Position numbers and translations under genes: made by a program | Shown here: one piece after another, positions 35,690 through 46,597 of the stretch | How the letters are laid out: each line of letters opens with the position of its first letter | How positions within the stretch are numbered: the first letter of the stretch is position 1 | DNA from: Melastoma dodecandrum | Lineage: Eukaryota; Streptophyta; Magnoliopsida; Myrtales; Melastomataceae | Direction of reading: 5' to 3' | Length of the DNA: 64,000 nucleotides | Assembly: GCA_029817715.1 (NCBI GenBank) | Contig: JARUPY010000356.1 | Coordinates: 520,001 to 584,000 of the forward strand | Notes under the pieces: generated by a model | Database searches by the model: none | Told to the model about the DNA's origin: nothing | Seen by the model: only the letters and a program-made list of their open reading frames with translations

Positions 35690-36550
35690 ATGTCGACAAA
35701 CCTATCGCTGCGAAGTATTTTGGAGAAAGAAAATATCCTCCAAGGACCAAATTACCTGGACTGGTATCGGAAGCTCAAGATTGTACTGAAACAAGAGAGA
35801 AAGTTTCATGTACTAGATACTGAGCCACCAGTTGTGCCCACAGCAGACACTTCTGAAACAGATCGGATAATTTATGATCAATATGTGGAAGATGCTATTG
35901 ACGTGCAATGTCTCATGCTATCTGCAATGTCTCCAGAGTTGCAGAAGCAGCATGAAAATATGAGCGCTAGGGATATTGATATCCATTTGCGCGAGCTCTT
36001 CCAAGAAAGTGCACGGACTGAGAGATTTGAAATCTCTCGAGCGTTTTTCGGGATGAAATTGCAGGAAGGAAACCCTGTCGGGCCTCATGTACTCAAGATG
36101 ATAGGGTACATAGAGAAGCTCGCAAGTTTGGGCTCCAAGATGGATACTCATTTGGCTGTTGATGCCATTTTGTGTTCCCTGCCTCCATCGTTCGCTCCGT
36201 TCGTAATGAACTTTAATATGAACAACATGGAGAAGAGTCTTGCCGATCTGTTGACCATGCTCAAGACAGTAGAGAAATACATGAAACAAAAGACTGTTTC
36301 AAATAATATGTTGGTGAGAAATACCAACAAGAGAATGAGCAAAGGGAAGTTCAACCCCAAGGTCAAGAAATCAAAGATGTCTGCTCACCCGGGCCAAAAG
36401 CCCAAAGTGAAGAAAGGCCAACATATTCCCCAATCTGATGAAAAGGAAGCTATATGCTTTCATTGTGGCAAGAAAGGCCACGGAAGAAGAATTCCTACCT
36501 CTTTCAAAAGAAAAATCCCAGTGGGGCAGGTGCTTCAGGTATTTTTATGA
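35690..36550 (+). pseudogene. gag: Copia Gag, unit 2
   Basis: 286 codons, nearly identical to unit 1 over the first 170 codons, with clustered changes afterwards. It has the same one-base loss after the knuckle His. In the alternative frame the final knuckle Cys codon has also changed. Confidence 0.88.
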
Positions 36551-37161
36551 TTGAATGTAATTTTTCTATTTCATCCTCATGAGTCCTAGATTCAGGATGT
36601 AGTTCTCATATCTGTGTGGACCTAGAGGGACTAAATGAATACAGACGGTTGTCCAAGGACGAGATGGACCTACGAGTGGCTAATGGAGCAAGAGTAGCTG
36701 TATTAGCTGTAGGGACTTATAAAATGAGTTTGCCCAGTGGACTTGTTTTGAAACTAGAAAACTGTTGTTATGTTCCAAGTTTTTCTAAGAACATCATCTC
36801 GGTGTCCAGTTTAGACACTAAAGGTTTTGTTTTTGAATTTAAGGACAAGATGTGTTCCTTTTATCTAGATGATGTCTTCTATGGATATGGATCTTTAAAC
36901 AATGGTTTATATGTTTTAAACTTACATGAGCCGGTACATTGCATCGAGAATAAGAAACAGAAATCGTGTGACTCGAACCCAACTTACCTTTGGCATTGTA
37001 GACTTGGTCATATAAACGAGAAGCGCATTGCTAAGTTACTCAATGATGGGTATTTGGATTCATTTGAATTAGAATCCATAGATACATGCGACGCTTGTTT
37101 ACAAGGAAAGATGACCAAGAAACCTTTTTCCAAGATTGGAGAAAGAGTGATGAACTACTAG
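36543..37161 (+). pseudogene. pol: Copia protease and integrase N-terminus, unit 2
   Basis: TGA at 36580-36582 replaces the Trp codon just before the protease DSGCSSH motif. The frame continues through the integrase zinc site. A one-base deletion near 37147 (in the phrase after the KIGER residues) ends it at 37161. Both defects are private to unit 2. Confidence 0.88.
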
Positions 37162-37802
37162 AACTCATACACAGTGATGTGTGTGGACCATTGTCAGTTC
37201 AGGCTAGAGGAGCTTATATCTACTTCATGACTTTTATTGATGATTTTAGCAGATATGGATATATCTATTTAATGCGCCAAAAGTCAGAAACTCTTGAAAA
37301 GTTTAAGGAGTTTAAGAATGAAGTAGAAAACCAACTTGACAAAAAGATTAAGACCCTTCGAAGTGATCGAGGGGGCGAGTATCTTAGTCAAGAATTCATT
37401 GATTACCTCAAGGAGTGTGGCATAATTTCACAACTTACACCTCCTCGAACGCCAGAGTGGAATGGTGTTTCAGAAAGGAGAAACCGCACACTGATGGATA
37501 TGGTTAGATCAATGATGAGTCATGCAAGTCTTCCATTATCATTTTGGGGCTATGCCTTGGAAACGGCAGCATACATGCTTAACCGAGTTCCAACCAAAGT
37601 TGTAGATAAGACACCATATGAGTTGTGGTTTGGGAAGAAACCAAACCTGTCTTATCTCAAAGTATGGGGTTGCGATGCTTATGTGAAGAACGATAGTTCT
37701 GATAAGCTTGCAGCAAGATCCATCCCAAAGGAACAAAGGGATATTATTTTTATCTTCCAAGTGAGCACAAAGTTATTATTGCTCGATATGCTACTTTCTT
37801 AG
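37148..37802 (+). pseudogene. pol: Copia integrase core, unit 2
   Basis: Continues in the shifted frame with the three catalytic positions ([24 protein letters not shown]). It ends at the same shared deletion and frameshift as unit 1. Confidence 0.88.
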
Positions 37803-38104
37803 AAAGAGAGTTTATTTCTAAAAGGGGTAGTGGGAGTAAAATAAGTCTGGAAGAAATTTCAGACACTACAGACAGGTTGAAAAATGAACAGTTGGATATG
37901 GAGATAGTACCACAAGTACAAGTGACTCCATTACCAGAACCTGTTCAAGAAACGCAAGATATACGTAAGTCTACGAGAGCACATCGAGAACCTGAGAGAT
38001 ATGGGTGGATTATAACACAACATGAGGATGTACTACTCGTCAAGAACGACGAACCGTTGACTTATGAGGAAGCAGTTGCTTCAATATTCCGAGAAATGGC
38101 TTGA
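37803..38104 (+). pseudogene. pol: Copia integrase-RT linker, unit 2
   Basis: Linker segment including PERYGWIITQHEDVL. A two-base deletion near 38084, private to unit 2, moves the reading frame. Confidence 0.8.
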
Positions 38105-39356
38105 TGCTACGAATTCCGAAATGGACTCCATGTATACCAACCAAGTTTGGGAGTTAGTAGATGCTCCAATTGGGGTAAAACCTATTGGATGCAAGTGGGT
38201 CTTCAAGAAGAAGATCGACATGGATGGGAATGTTAATACCTTTAAAGCAAGGCTAGTGGCACAAGGTTTCACTCAACGTCAAGGGATCGACTATGATGAA
38301 ACATTTTTGCCAGTTGCAATGCTGAAGTCTATTCGGATTTTACTTGCTATTGTAGCTTACAAGGATTATGAGATCTGGCAAGTGGACGTTAAAACTGCTT
38401 TCTTAAACGGAAGGCTAGAGGAGGAAGTGTACATGGTACAACCTTCTGGTTTTATAACGTCCGAGAATACAGATAAAGTATGTAAGTTGAAGAGATCCAT
38501 TTATGGATTAAAGCAAGCTTCTCGGAGCTGGAACATAAGATTTGATGAAGCGGTTAAAGATTTTGGCTTCATCAAGAATCCAAATGAACCTTGCGTTTAC
38601 AAAAGGGTTAGTGGGAGCAGTATTGTCTTCCTAGTGCTGTATGTTGATGATATGCTTCTTGTTGGAAATGATAAGTTCGGTCTAGAATCTACTAAAGATT
38701 GGCTAAATAAGTGTTTTGCAATGAAGGATCTTGTGGAAGCAACTTATATCTTAGGTATTAGAATATACCGAGATCGACAAAGAAGACTGCTAGGGCTAAG
38801 TCAAAGTACATATATTGACAAGGTACTAAAGAGATTCAATATGCAAGATTCTAAGAGAGGATTCTTGCCTATGTCACATGGTATACAACTCTCCAAGGCG
38901 ATGTGTCCACAGACACTAGAGGAGAGAAAGAGAATGGGTAAGATACCATATGCTTCGGCTATTGGATCCATTATGTATGCCATGATATGTACAAGACCTG
39001 ATGTATCGTATGCTTTGAGCATGACAAGTAGTTATCAGGGTGATCCTGGAGAGGGTCATTGGACAGTAGTCAAAACTATCCTCAAGTATCTAAGAAGAAC
39101 AAAAGATATGTTCTTGGTCTATGGAGGAGATGAGGAATTGGTTGTCAGAGGGTATACTGACGCCAGTTTCCAGACAGATCGTGATGATCTGAAATCGCAG
39201 CTGGGTTATGTATTTTGTCTAAATGGAGCAGCTGTTTGCTGGAAAAGTTCAAAGCAAGAAACAGTTACGGATTCTGCAGCAGAGTCCGAGTACATAGCAG
39301 CTTCAGAAGCGTCAAAAGAAGCTATTTGGATCAATAATTTTATGACAGAACTTTAA
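38085..39356 (+). pseudogene. pol: Copia RT and RNase H, unit 2
   Basis: The longest open copia segment: about 420 codons, uninterrupted from the first RT block through YVDD (LVLYVDDMLLVGND) to RNase H. Where unit 1 has TAA this copy keeps CAA. It stops at the shared TAA 39354-39356. Without an intact protease and integrase it is not functional. Confidence 0.9.
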
Positions 39357-39629
39357 GTGGTTCCTAGTAGTCATGGTCCAATGCTACTATACTGTGACAA
39401 CAATGCTGCCATAGCACAGGCAAAGGAACCAAGGTCTCACCAGCGATCTAAGCATGTACTGCGGAAATATCACATCCTCGGAGAAATAGTTCAGAGGAGT
39501 GATGTGTTGGTAAGTAAAGTAGATACTAGCGAGAATATCGCAGATCCACTCATTAAAGCCTTACCTCAGCAGAAACATGAGTCCCATGTGAGGGGCCTAG
39601 GACTGAGAGTTCATAGTGCTTGGCAATAG
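39357..39629 (+). pseudogene. pol: Copia RNase H C-terminal tail, unit 2
   Basis: Better preserved than unit 1: ENIADPLIKALPQQKHE is the usual end of copia pol, followed by the natural stop near the polypurine tract. Confidence 0.87.
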
Positions 39630-39632
39630 TGC

Positions 39633-39643
39633 AAGTGGGAGAT
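39633..39643 (+). promoter_or_regulatory. Copia polypurine tract, unit 2
   Basis: AAGTGGGAGAT directly before LTR 3. Confidence 0.85.
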
Positions 39644-41207
39644 TGTTAGTGCGTGCACGTATGTGCCAAGACACTTTATAATATATGTGAATAGTTGTTA
39701 ATAAAGGCAAGTATTTACTGTTTATTAATTACTTTTCTGCTCGTAATTAACTTTACGGTAAAGTCCCATAGATTGATTATCAATCTAAAATTGTCCTTGA
39801 TCGGATAGATGTTTAGATGAGACATAAACATCTAGATCAACGCCGAGTATAACTTAGGTCGAGTTAGACCAAGGGATGCATGTTCAAGTTATACTCGGGA
39901 GTGCCTAAGTTTAGGGTACACTGGACATGACCCGTTTATAGAGAATACCACATATTAAGTGTCATTGGTCACTTCTCTTGTTGAACGAGTGTAACTGATC
40001 TCCTGACTTGAGACCTCCATTTATTCTATACGTGTAGTTGTTCACTTTGATGCCGTTAAAAGCAGTCTTTAATCGGATTGTGAGTAATACGGTTATTGGG
40101 TGTGCAGTGAAGCGTAGAGAGGATAGTGTTGAGTCAATATAGGATTCATCGCTCTCTTGGATTAGAGAGTTGACATCCTGGTCTCTTGATTGAGATATTA
40201 GTGATTTTAAACACACGGCCGTGGAGGAATGTTTATCATTCGAGTTAAGATCTATTATATCTCAGAAATCAAGTAAAATGATTAATTCAGTGATGACACA
40301 TAATGCATTGAATTAATCAGGATGTCGGTGAGATGAAGAGATTGAATTACACAGAAATCGGTTCAACGCGGTTTTGGTTCATTACTAATATTCTATTACG
40401 TTGGGTGACTGAAAACTGTTGCTAGACGGTTACCTCAATCTATGTATGGATATATATTGCTTTCGTATATAGAACCTAGAGGGTCGCACGTAAAAGCACG
40501 TAAACACGGACATTGTTATTTAATTCTAATGGATATTAGAATTATAAATTTTCAGAATTAGAATTTGTTGGACTACAAATTTATTCTAAAATATCGGAAG
40601 TAATAAATCCTAGTGTTGGATTTCAGTTGATCAAATATGTCTAAGTTGTAGGCTATAATAATTATTATATTATTATATTATCATTTTTTACAAGCTACGT
40701 GGCTAAACCTATTTGGCTACTCCAAACCTAATTGTAGCATTGCTACGTGGGTAAGCTAACTTTAGTACGTGCAATTTGGAGATTAAAAGAAATTATTTAA
40801 TGTAACTGATTTGACAATGGCGGTAGAAAACTCACAATATAAAGTTTGTCCGTGATTGAATTGGGGGATTGATATAACAAGAGAGAAAACGGACACGGAC
40901 AGAAAAATTAAAAAAAAAAAGGAAATAGGTAGAGAGCCATAGAAGGAAATCTTAGTCCAGGGCTTCCGAAAGAATACAGCAGAAAGAATTCCGAGGGCTA
41001 GCACCGTAGCGAATTCGAGTGTTCGTGTTTCGTGTGCGTGGATACTTCTAGAGGACGTTTGGGACTCTTGAAATTCGCATCCGCAACAACGAGGTATGTT
41101 TTATTTAACGTTACTATTCGATTTATACGTATCACATAGATCCGGGTTATGTTTCGAATAGTATTTTTGGAAACGAGCTTCCGCTGCGCCCGGTGAGAAT
41201 CTCAACA
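39644..41207 (+). repeat. Copia LTR 3 (right)
   Basis: 1564 bp, the most diverged of the three (for example TTAAACACACGG, GCTAGACGG, and an inserted AAAAGCACGT near 40490). Followed by TTAAT at 41208-41212. Confidence 0.95.
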
Positions 41208-41212
41208 TTAAT

Positions 41213-41543
41213 ATCATGGATGGCCATGTAAGCAACTCCCAACCATTGGATCATAACTTGGGAAGGAAGGGCCAATTATGGGCCGTTGGATGGAATTGTG
41301 AGAGGGGGAGAAAACACACCTCTTGGATTGATAGAAAATAAAAGGGGAAAGCAAGGGAGAGGGGGGGCATTCGTGCCTTCCCCAAGGAAACAGAAAAGAG
41401 AGAGAGGGAGAGAAAGGAAAAGGGGGACGGAGGAGAAGGAAGAGGGCGCCGAAGGGGGAAGAAGAGGGGGATCGGGGAAAGGAGGATTTCCTTCCCCATC
41501 CCTCACGCCCTTGCTAAGGAAGGGGGTCCAGAGGGGGTCCAAG
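41213..41543 (+). repeat. Host LTR remnant between copia array and B LTR
   Basis: Purine-rich plus-strand sequence resembling the exon-1 side of the E/G LTRs. It continues the host sequence that stops at 26364. No gene. Confidence 0.45.
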
Positions 41544-41701
41544 TGAAAGGATCGAAACAATTTGATTTATGCAAAAACATTACATTTACATTGATTAGCA
41601 AAAGATTCGTTACATGTATGTGAGCTACACGCTCAAACTTTTCGAAATCTAGTTAATGTCTCTTCTTGCAAGATGCGCAGCCCAAAACACACTTCTACTA
41701 C

Positions 41702-42685
41702 CTGCAAGAAACTAGAATTCATTTCATTTTAACCCTCCATAAACAACCACAAGGACGGCACACACCATCAAAAGCTAACCGTACTCAAATAACCATTTTT
41801 TTTTTGTGCAACATAGTCATCAGTTTTCAACCCATTCGGCCTTCACCTTTCCTCATCAATTTCCATTCGTGTCTGCCATTTTCAACCTCTTAGATAAGGT
41901 AGGAAGACACCCTTAAAATCTCAAAACCAAACTCCAAGTGCATTTCCCCTTAGGCTAGTGAAACCATGTACCCGTCTAATCATCATTTCGGCCATTTTTC
42001 GTTTTCTGTACATCCCAATGATAAACCAATTCGGCTTTGACCTTCCCCCATCATTTTCCACTTGTTTCTACCACATTCCTACTCCCTTTCAAGGTGGGAA
42101 TGTGGCCACAAATTTTCACGTTATAACTCCTTTCCTACAGCCCCTCATTTGAGCTCAAGTAACACTCATTATTCTTGCCCGTTTCAACCGAATGTCACCC
42201 CATTCGGTCTCACCTCCCATCCACCCCCGAGCATAACTTTTCCGTGCTTTTCTAGCACGAGGGACAGCCCTTCTAGGCTTCCATTCCGGCCTTACAACGC
42301 CGCATAATTTCCATCCCTTAGCCGATTTGATTTCCATGGCCAAAGCCACGCGATTCCGCTCTTAGAGCGCGAGGTGGAGCGCAGCCACCACGGGGCTCGA
42401 CGCTCCCCTATTCCATACCTTAACTTCACTCATTTCCAGCCCCTAAGGACCGCAATCATTTCCCTCAAGGCTCGCCCCAAGCGCAGCCTTTCGGTAAGCC
42501 AACAACCACACGCATACACATACTCAAACATAGAGGGGTTCGGGTGGCTTCCTTCACCTTTAAGGGTTCGGCCACCCTCTAACCCTCTCCAAACCACTTC
42601 CAAATCACAGTCCAACCACAGCCACGAATTTAAACAGCATGCACCACAACTAAGCTTAAAAGCGAAGGAGGGATGTGGGGGTTAC
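41702..42685 (-). other. Putative LTR intron, B copy
   Basis: On the minus strand a donor-like GGTAAC at 42681-42686 and an acceptor-like TTTCTTGCAG ending at 41702 bracket 984 bases. Equivalent sites occur in the other B, A, E and F LTRs. The segment contains the hairpin repeats. Splicing is inferred. Confidence 0.5.
42187..42259. repeat. Conserved hairpin pair in B LTR
   Basis: ACCGAATG-TCACCC-CATTCGGT (42187-42208) and CGTGCT-TTTCT-AGCACG (42243-42259). The A1 equivalents at 1455-1476 and 1511-1527 have different bases on both arms that still pair. Confidence 0.7.
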
Positions 42686-42822
42686 CGGCCGGTTGCACCT
42701 CGACACAAGTCGGTGAGCTCCGCCCTTCGCCGCACCACTTCAGCCCGCGAAGGTAGCCTCCCTTCGGCCCTTAGCCTTTCACAAGCTCGGCGCCTAATCC
42801 TTCTTGTTCTCGGATCCACTTT
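42682..42822 (-). CDS. Conserved Arg-rich LTR small frame, B copy
   Basis: Forty-six codons plus TAA, beginning KVDPRTRRIRRRACER and containing RAEVVRRRAELTDLCRG. Against the A1 copy at 1948-2088 I count about eight synonymous third-base changes and about six amino-acid changes in the aligned codons. It ends in CCGG-GTAAC. Confidence 0.45.
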   Translation of the reverse strand, partial: KVDPRTRRIRRRACERLRAEGRLPSRAEVVRRRAELTDLCRGATGR

Positions 42823-43084
42823 GGTGAATCGAATCGCCTTCCTTTCCTCTTCTTCTTCCGCTTCGCCGAACTCCCCCTTCTTCCTTTTTCTTTCTAAGTC
42901 CTTTTGTGTGTGTGTATGTGTGTGTTATGTGGGGGAAAGAGGACGAATTCCCCCCCCTTTTAAGAGGGATTCACCGCCTCAAATTCATCATGAGGCCCCT
43001 CATCCTCTTCCATTAGGAACTAGGGACCAAATTACCATCATTCTATTTTGGACTCCCCACATCATTATTTAAATAATATATTTG

Positions 43085-43098
43085 GTTGACTAGTCAAC
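43085..43098. promoter_or_regulatory. Double W-box palindrome
   Basis: GTTGACTAGTCAAC beside an AT-rich stretch, at the equivalent place to 23291. Confidence 0.5.
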
Positions 43099-43875
43099 TT
43101 GATCCCATGGCCACAATTCATCCTTGGAAGCTTTTGTCCATGTCATCAACTGTGGGTATTGATTCAAGGGCCACATAAGTGCCCATCTTTGGATCCCCTC
43201 CGAACCCCCTCTGAGCCCCCTCTGGACCCCCTCTGGACTCCCTCCGAGCCCCAGTTGGGTCTCCTCTGGACTCCCTCCGAGCCCCCTTGCCATCATCCAT
43301 ATAATGTTCACGCATTGCCCACTCGTCGCTCATGGGTCGCCCCCGGAATATACCTGTGGTACGTCTGTCCATTGTCCCTTGGGCGACACGGACACGCTCA
43401 TCCGTCGCAAGCTGTCGCCCCTTGGGTAATGCGAGGGTCGATCTCCCCTCGCCCCCTGGGCGATATGGGGGTCGATCCTCCCCTGTCCTCACACTTGCCC
43501 GGGGTAGTCTATCCATCACCCCTTGGGCATGTTAGGGGGTCGATGGCTATCGCCCCCGGGGTCGGTGGCCGTGGACCCTTACCCGACCTACTCCGACCCT
43601 CCTCGTGTTCAATTTAAGACAAACCTTAATATTATAACGCCCACTTCGGGCATTCGTCTTTCATCCTCTAACCCATTGCGACAAGCCCACTTTAATTCAC
43701 ATACCTTCATTTTTTGGGCAGCCACGGCATCCATCATTAGTTCGTCACATGTCTAAACATTCATACACTTAGATATACATCATTCATACTCAAAACTACT
43801 TAAGTCATTATCAATCATCCTCAAACTCATTATATATACATTAATTTCAAGAGTGTAAAATGTCGGGTCATTACA

Positions 43876-46451
43876 AGACCCGGAGGGGGATCGCCTATCC
43901 CCCCATCCCCGCGCCTTGCCGCCATGAAGGAGGAAGAGGAAGGAGACGACACCAGATCAAGGTAGGCTCGCCGAGGGGGCTCCAAGGGGGCTAGATCCGG
44001 ACAAGAAGGGGCTGTCCCGACCAAGGGCACCCCAAGACGGGGAAATCAAACACACTCGGTGGGTGATCCGGGTGGAAATAAGCGAGGAGAAAGAAGAGAA
44101 AAAGGGGAAACGAGGGTTTCGGGGAAGAGGAGAAAGGGGGCTCCCGAGGGGGAAAGGAGGGACGATCATCCCTCCAACCTTCACACCCTACTCCTTCCCC
44201 CACGAGGAGGCCACATGCGGAGCTTGGATGGAGGAAGGAAGGCCGGAAGCCAAAGGAAAGGGGGAGGCGCTCGCCAAGGGTCCGCGGGCAACGGGAGGAC
44301 GGCGGTGTCCAGCCTTGGGAACGAGGAAAGGCGCGACCTCGGAGGCTCGGAGGAGGGAAGATCGAGGCCATTTCAGCCCCAGAACAAGGGCCGGACAGGG
44401 CTGCCTTGGTGCGAGACGGGGGAAAGGGCAAACCCACACGCCCGGGGTAGCAAGAAAAGGTATACTCGTCTTTCCCCATCCTCTATTTCGGTTATTGCAC
44501 CTAAGGCCATATAAATGTCGCCTAGTGACCTTAGGTTGGTTGGAAAGTGACTGGGGGGGGGGGGGGGGTTCGGACCCTAGGAGAGAGGGGGGACCTACCC
44601 GGTTGTGTGGTGGTGGACGGTGAAATGACTTGAAAGGCGTGAATGGAATGGAATGGGATGACCCAAAGTGGGGTCGGATAGGCCCGGAAAGGCCTTGGAA
44701 AATGGGTAGAAAGGGGTTGGAAAGAATGGGGTGACCAAGAGGAGGGAGGCTCGGGTAAACTCCCTTGAGGTTACGCCCGGAATACGCTCGTGGAGCGGGA
44801 ATGGACGAGACGAGGTCTCGGGATAAAAGGGGCCAAGGCCCGGAATGGAGATCCAATGAGGGGTTAGAATATAGCCTTGAGGGCTGGAAATGATAAGGAA
44901 TAAGGGAGGGTGAGGCGTGTAAGGCCCCCTCGAGATGGGTAAGGAAATGACGCTCGAGGAGCGGGAGAAATGACGAGACGTGGTCTCGGGATAAAAATAC
45001 AGCCACGGGCTGGGCATCGATGAGGCTGTGCCTCGGAGAAAAAGGGAGCTCTTGGGGCTGGAAATGTGGGAAGAGACCAAGATAGGGTGGCCGAGATGGG
45101 GCCCCTTGAGGTTGGACCCGATTGTTCGCTCGTGGAGCGGAAATGCGAGGAATAAGCCTCGGGAACATGGATGGCCTTGAGGGCCGGAGTAAGTGGCTAG
45201 AGAATGGCTAAGGGAGCCTAGTGAGAGGCTGCCCTTGCACTAGATGAGCACGAAATGAAACGCTCGGGGGTGGATGGGAGGATGAGACCGAATAAGCGAA
45301 GTATTCGGTGAAACGAGCGACGAAGGAAAACCAAAAGGGTGGCCGGTATGGGGCTGCCTTGGGCGTGGAATGATTGCGAGATCAGGCCACTAGGTTGGGA
45401 CCTCGAGAAGAAGGTACAGGATGGGCTAAGACCCAAGAGTGAGGCTGGCATAGTTGGTCAATGAGGCTGCGAATACGGGGGTGTAATGGTGCGAGTGGGC
45501 ACCCGGTGAGGGGAAGGACGATACGGTTAAGGGGAAGGAAATGCACGCCCCTTATGGAATAGAATGGGAGTCCAAGTGGGCTGTCCCAAGTGCCAAGAAA
45601 GGCCCGGACCGAAATGCTCGGGGGCGGATGGGAGGTGAGCAAGTGTGAGACCAATGCCGTGAGGTTTTGGTGGAAATGAGCGATAATGGTAAATGCGGCA
45701 AACGGACTGCCTGGTTTCGGGGGATGAATCCGCGGTCCTCCCATGAGATTGCCTCGAAAGGGAGGTTTGGAAAGGGCTAAGTCCCGGGATTGGGGCTGGT
45801 CGAGTTGAGCAGAAGTGCGGTGGAAACGAGGCGTCGTAAGGGTACGTATGCGTACCCGATTGTTGATGGGTATAGCGTAGAGTACGCTACGCCTATATGT
45901 GTGAGCAGGATTGAATGGGAACCCAAGAGGGTTGTCCCAAAAGTTGAGAAAGGCACTGAATGAAAGGCTCGGGGGTGGATGGGAGGCGAGCTAGGTCAAG
46001 TCCTAAGAGTAGGCCGAGTGAGTGGGCGGAAGAATGGAGACTGATGGAGAGGTCGGGACGGGAGGCGTGTCTAAAAGGGCAGCCACCCCGACCCCGTAAG
46101 CCGTTAAAGGACGGGAAAGGGGAGGCCATAAGGCTCCAACGAAAATGTTAAGTAGAGACAAGAAAGGATAGGATGAACAATGGAGTGCATAAGGGAAGGT
46201 GATGGAAATGTTCAAGAACGGGAAGGAACCCGATGATGCGGGACGAATCGCCATGCCGAGGAATGCGAATGAAGGATTCGCAAGCTACGCACGGGCGCTG
46301 CAAGTGTAAGGTTGAAGTCATGGGTAGTATGGGAGCTAGGAGAAGGAGAGATGTTGTAATAAACATTAATATGGATCGTGTCGGGCCATGTGTAACAAAT
46401 TGGTGAATGAAAAATGTGATTTTGAAAATGAATAAAGTGTGGTTCCTTTCA
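43876..46451 (+). repeat. Plus-strand LTR remnant G
   Basis: Ends GGTTCCTTTCA directly before a primer site, so this is the 3' part of a 5' LTR. It contains a 16-G run at 44553-44568 and a chain of hairpins, for example CGCTC-GTG-GAGCG at 44785-44797, CGAGAC-GAG-GTCTCG at 44806-44820 and GGGCC-AA-GGCCC at 44830-44841. The first two recur at 44951-44963 and 44974-44988. A donor-like AAAAG-GTATAC lies near 44457. Long frames on both strands here are proline- and arginine-rich and look compositional. Confidence 0.55.
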
Positions 46452-46453
46452 GG

Positions 46454-46465
46454 TGGTATCAGAGC
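46454..46465 (+). other. Primer binding site of G remnant
   Basis: TGGTATCAGAGC, a perfect initiator-Met tRNA complement, two bases after an LTR end. Confidence 0.85.
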
Positions 46466-46597
46466 GAGGTTGCTCTGGAGTGATAAGGATGATGAAGGAG
46501 TTGAGTTGGAATCGGAAAAATTTAATGTATATGTCGCGCATAAGAAGAAACGTTGAGAAATGTGTGAAATTGTGTAGGTGGCATGCTAAATATGAGG
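46466..46597 (+). other. Short internal remnant of G
   Basis: Only about 130 bases separate the primer site from the next LTR-like start (TGTAGTGACCG), so nearly all of the internal region has been lost. No coding sequence. Confidence 0.4.

Larger units (their letters stand above)
26370..41207 (+). mobile_element. Tandem Ty1/copia array, three LTRs and two gag-pol units, TSD TTAAT
   Basis: LTRs at 26370-27935, 33018-34563 and 39644-41207 all start TGTTAGTGCGTGC and end CTCAACA. TTAAT occurs only at the outside edges (26365-26369 and 41208-41212), so a single insertion became a tandem array. Each internal unit has its own primer site, gag, pol and polypurine tract. The middle LTR matches the right LTR up to about 33542 and the left LTR after that, the signature of unequal exchange. 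Both units are defective. Confidence 0.95.
41544..43875 (-). repeat. Family B LTR
   Basis: TGAAAGGATCG to GTCGGGTCATTACA, 2332 bp. Flanks are CCAAG (left) and AGACC (right), which do not match, and no internal region adjoins it. It is therefore a solo LTR from recombination between different elements, or one with a decayed duplication. Confidence 0.85.

Noticed and set aside
42374..43072. 232-codon plus-strand frame in the B LTR (similar ones at 8288, 23305 and 50208)
   Set aside because: Antisense to the LTR transcript, proline/serine-rich, and spans exon, putative intron and U3. Similarity between copies only reflects LTR identity.
44188..45168. 326-codon minus-strand open frame
   Set aside because: Proline/serine/arginine-rich, antisense to LTR G, with no domain, overlapped by open frames on other strands. 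Explained by GC bias and stop-poor hairpin repeats.
46454..46465. TGGTATCAGAGC considered as part of a tRNA gene
   Set aside because: Only the 12-base complement of the tRNA 3' end is present, next to an LTR end: a primer site.
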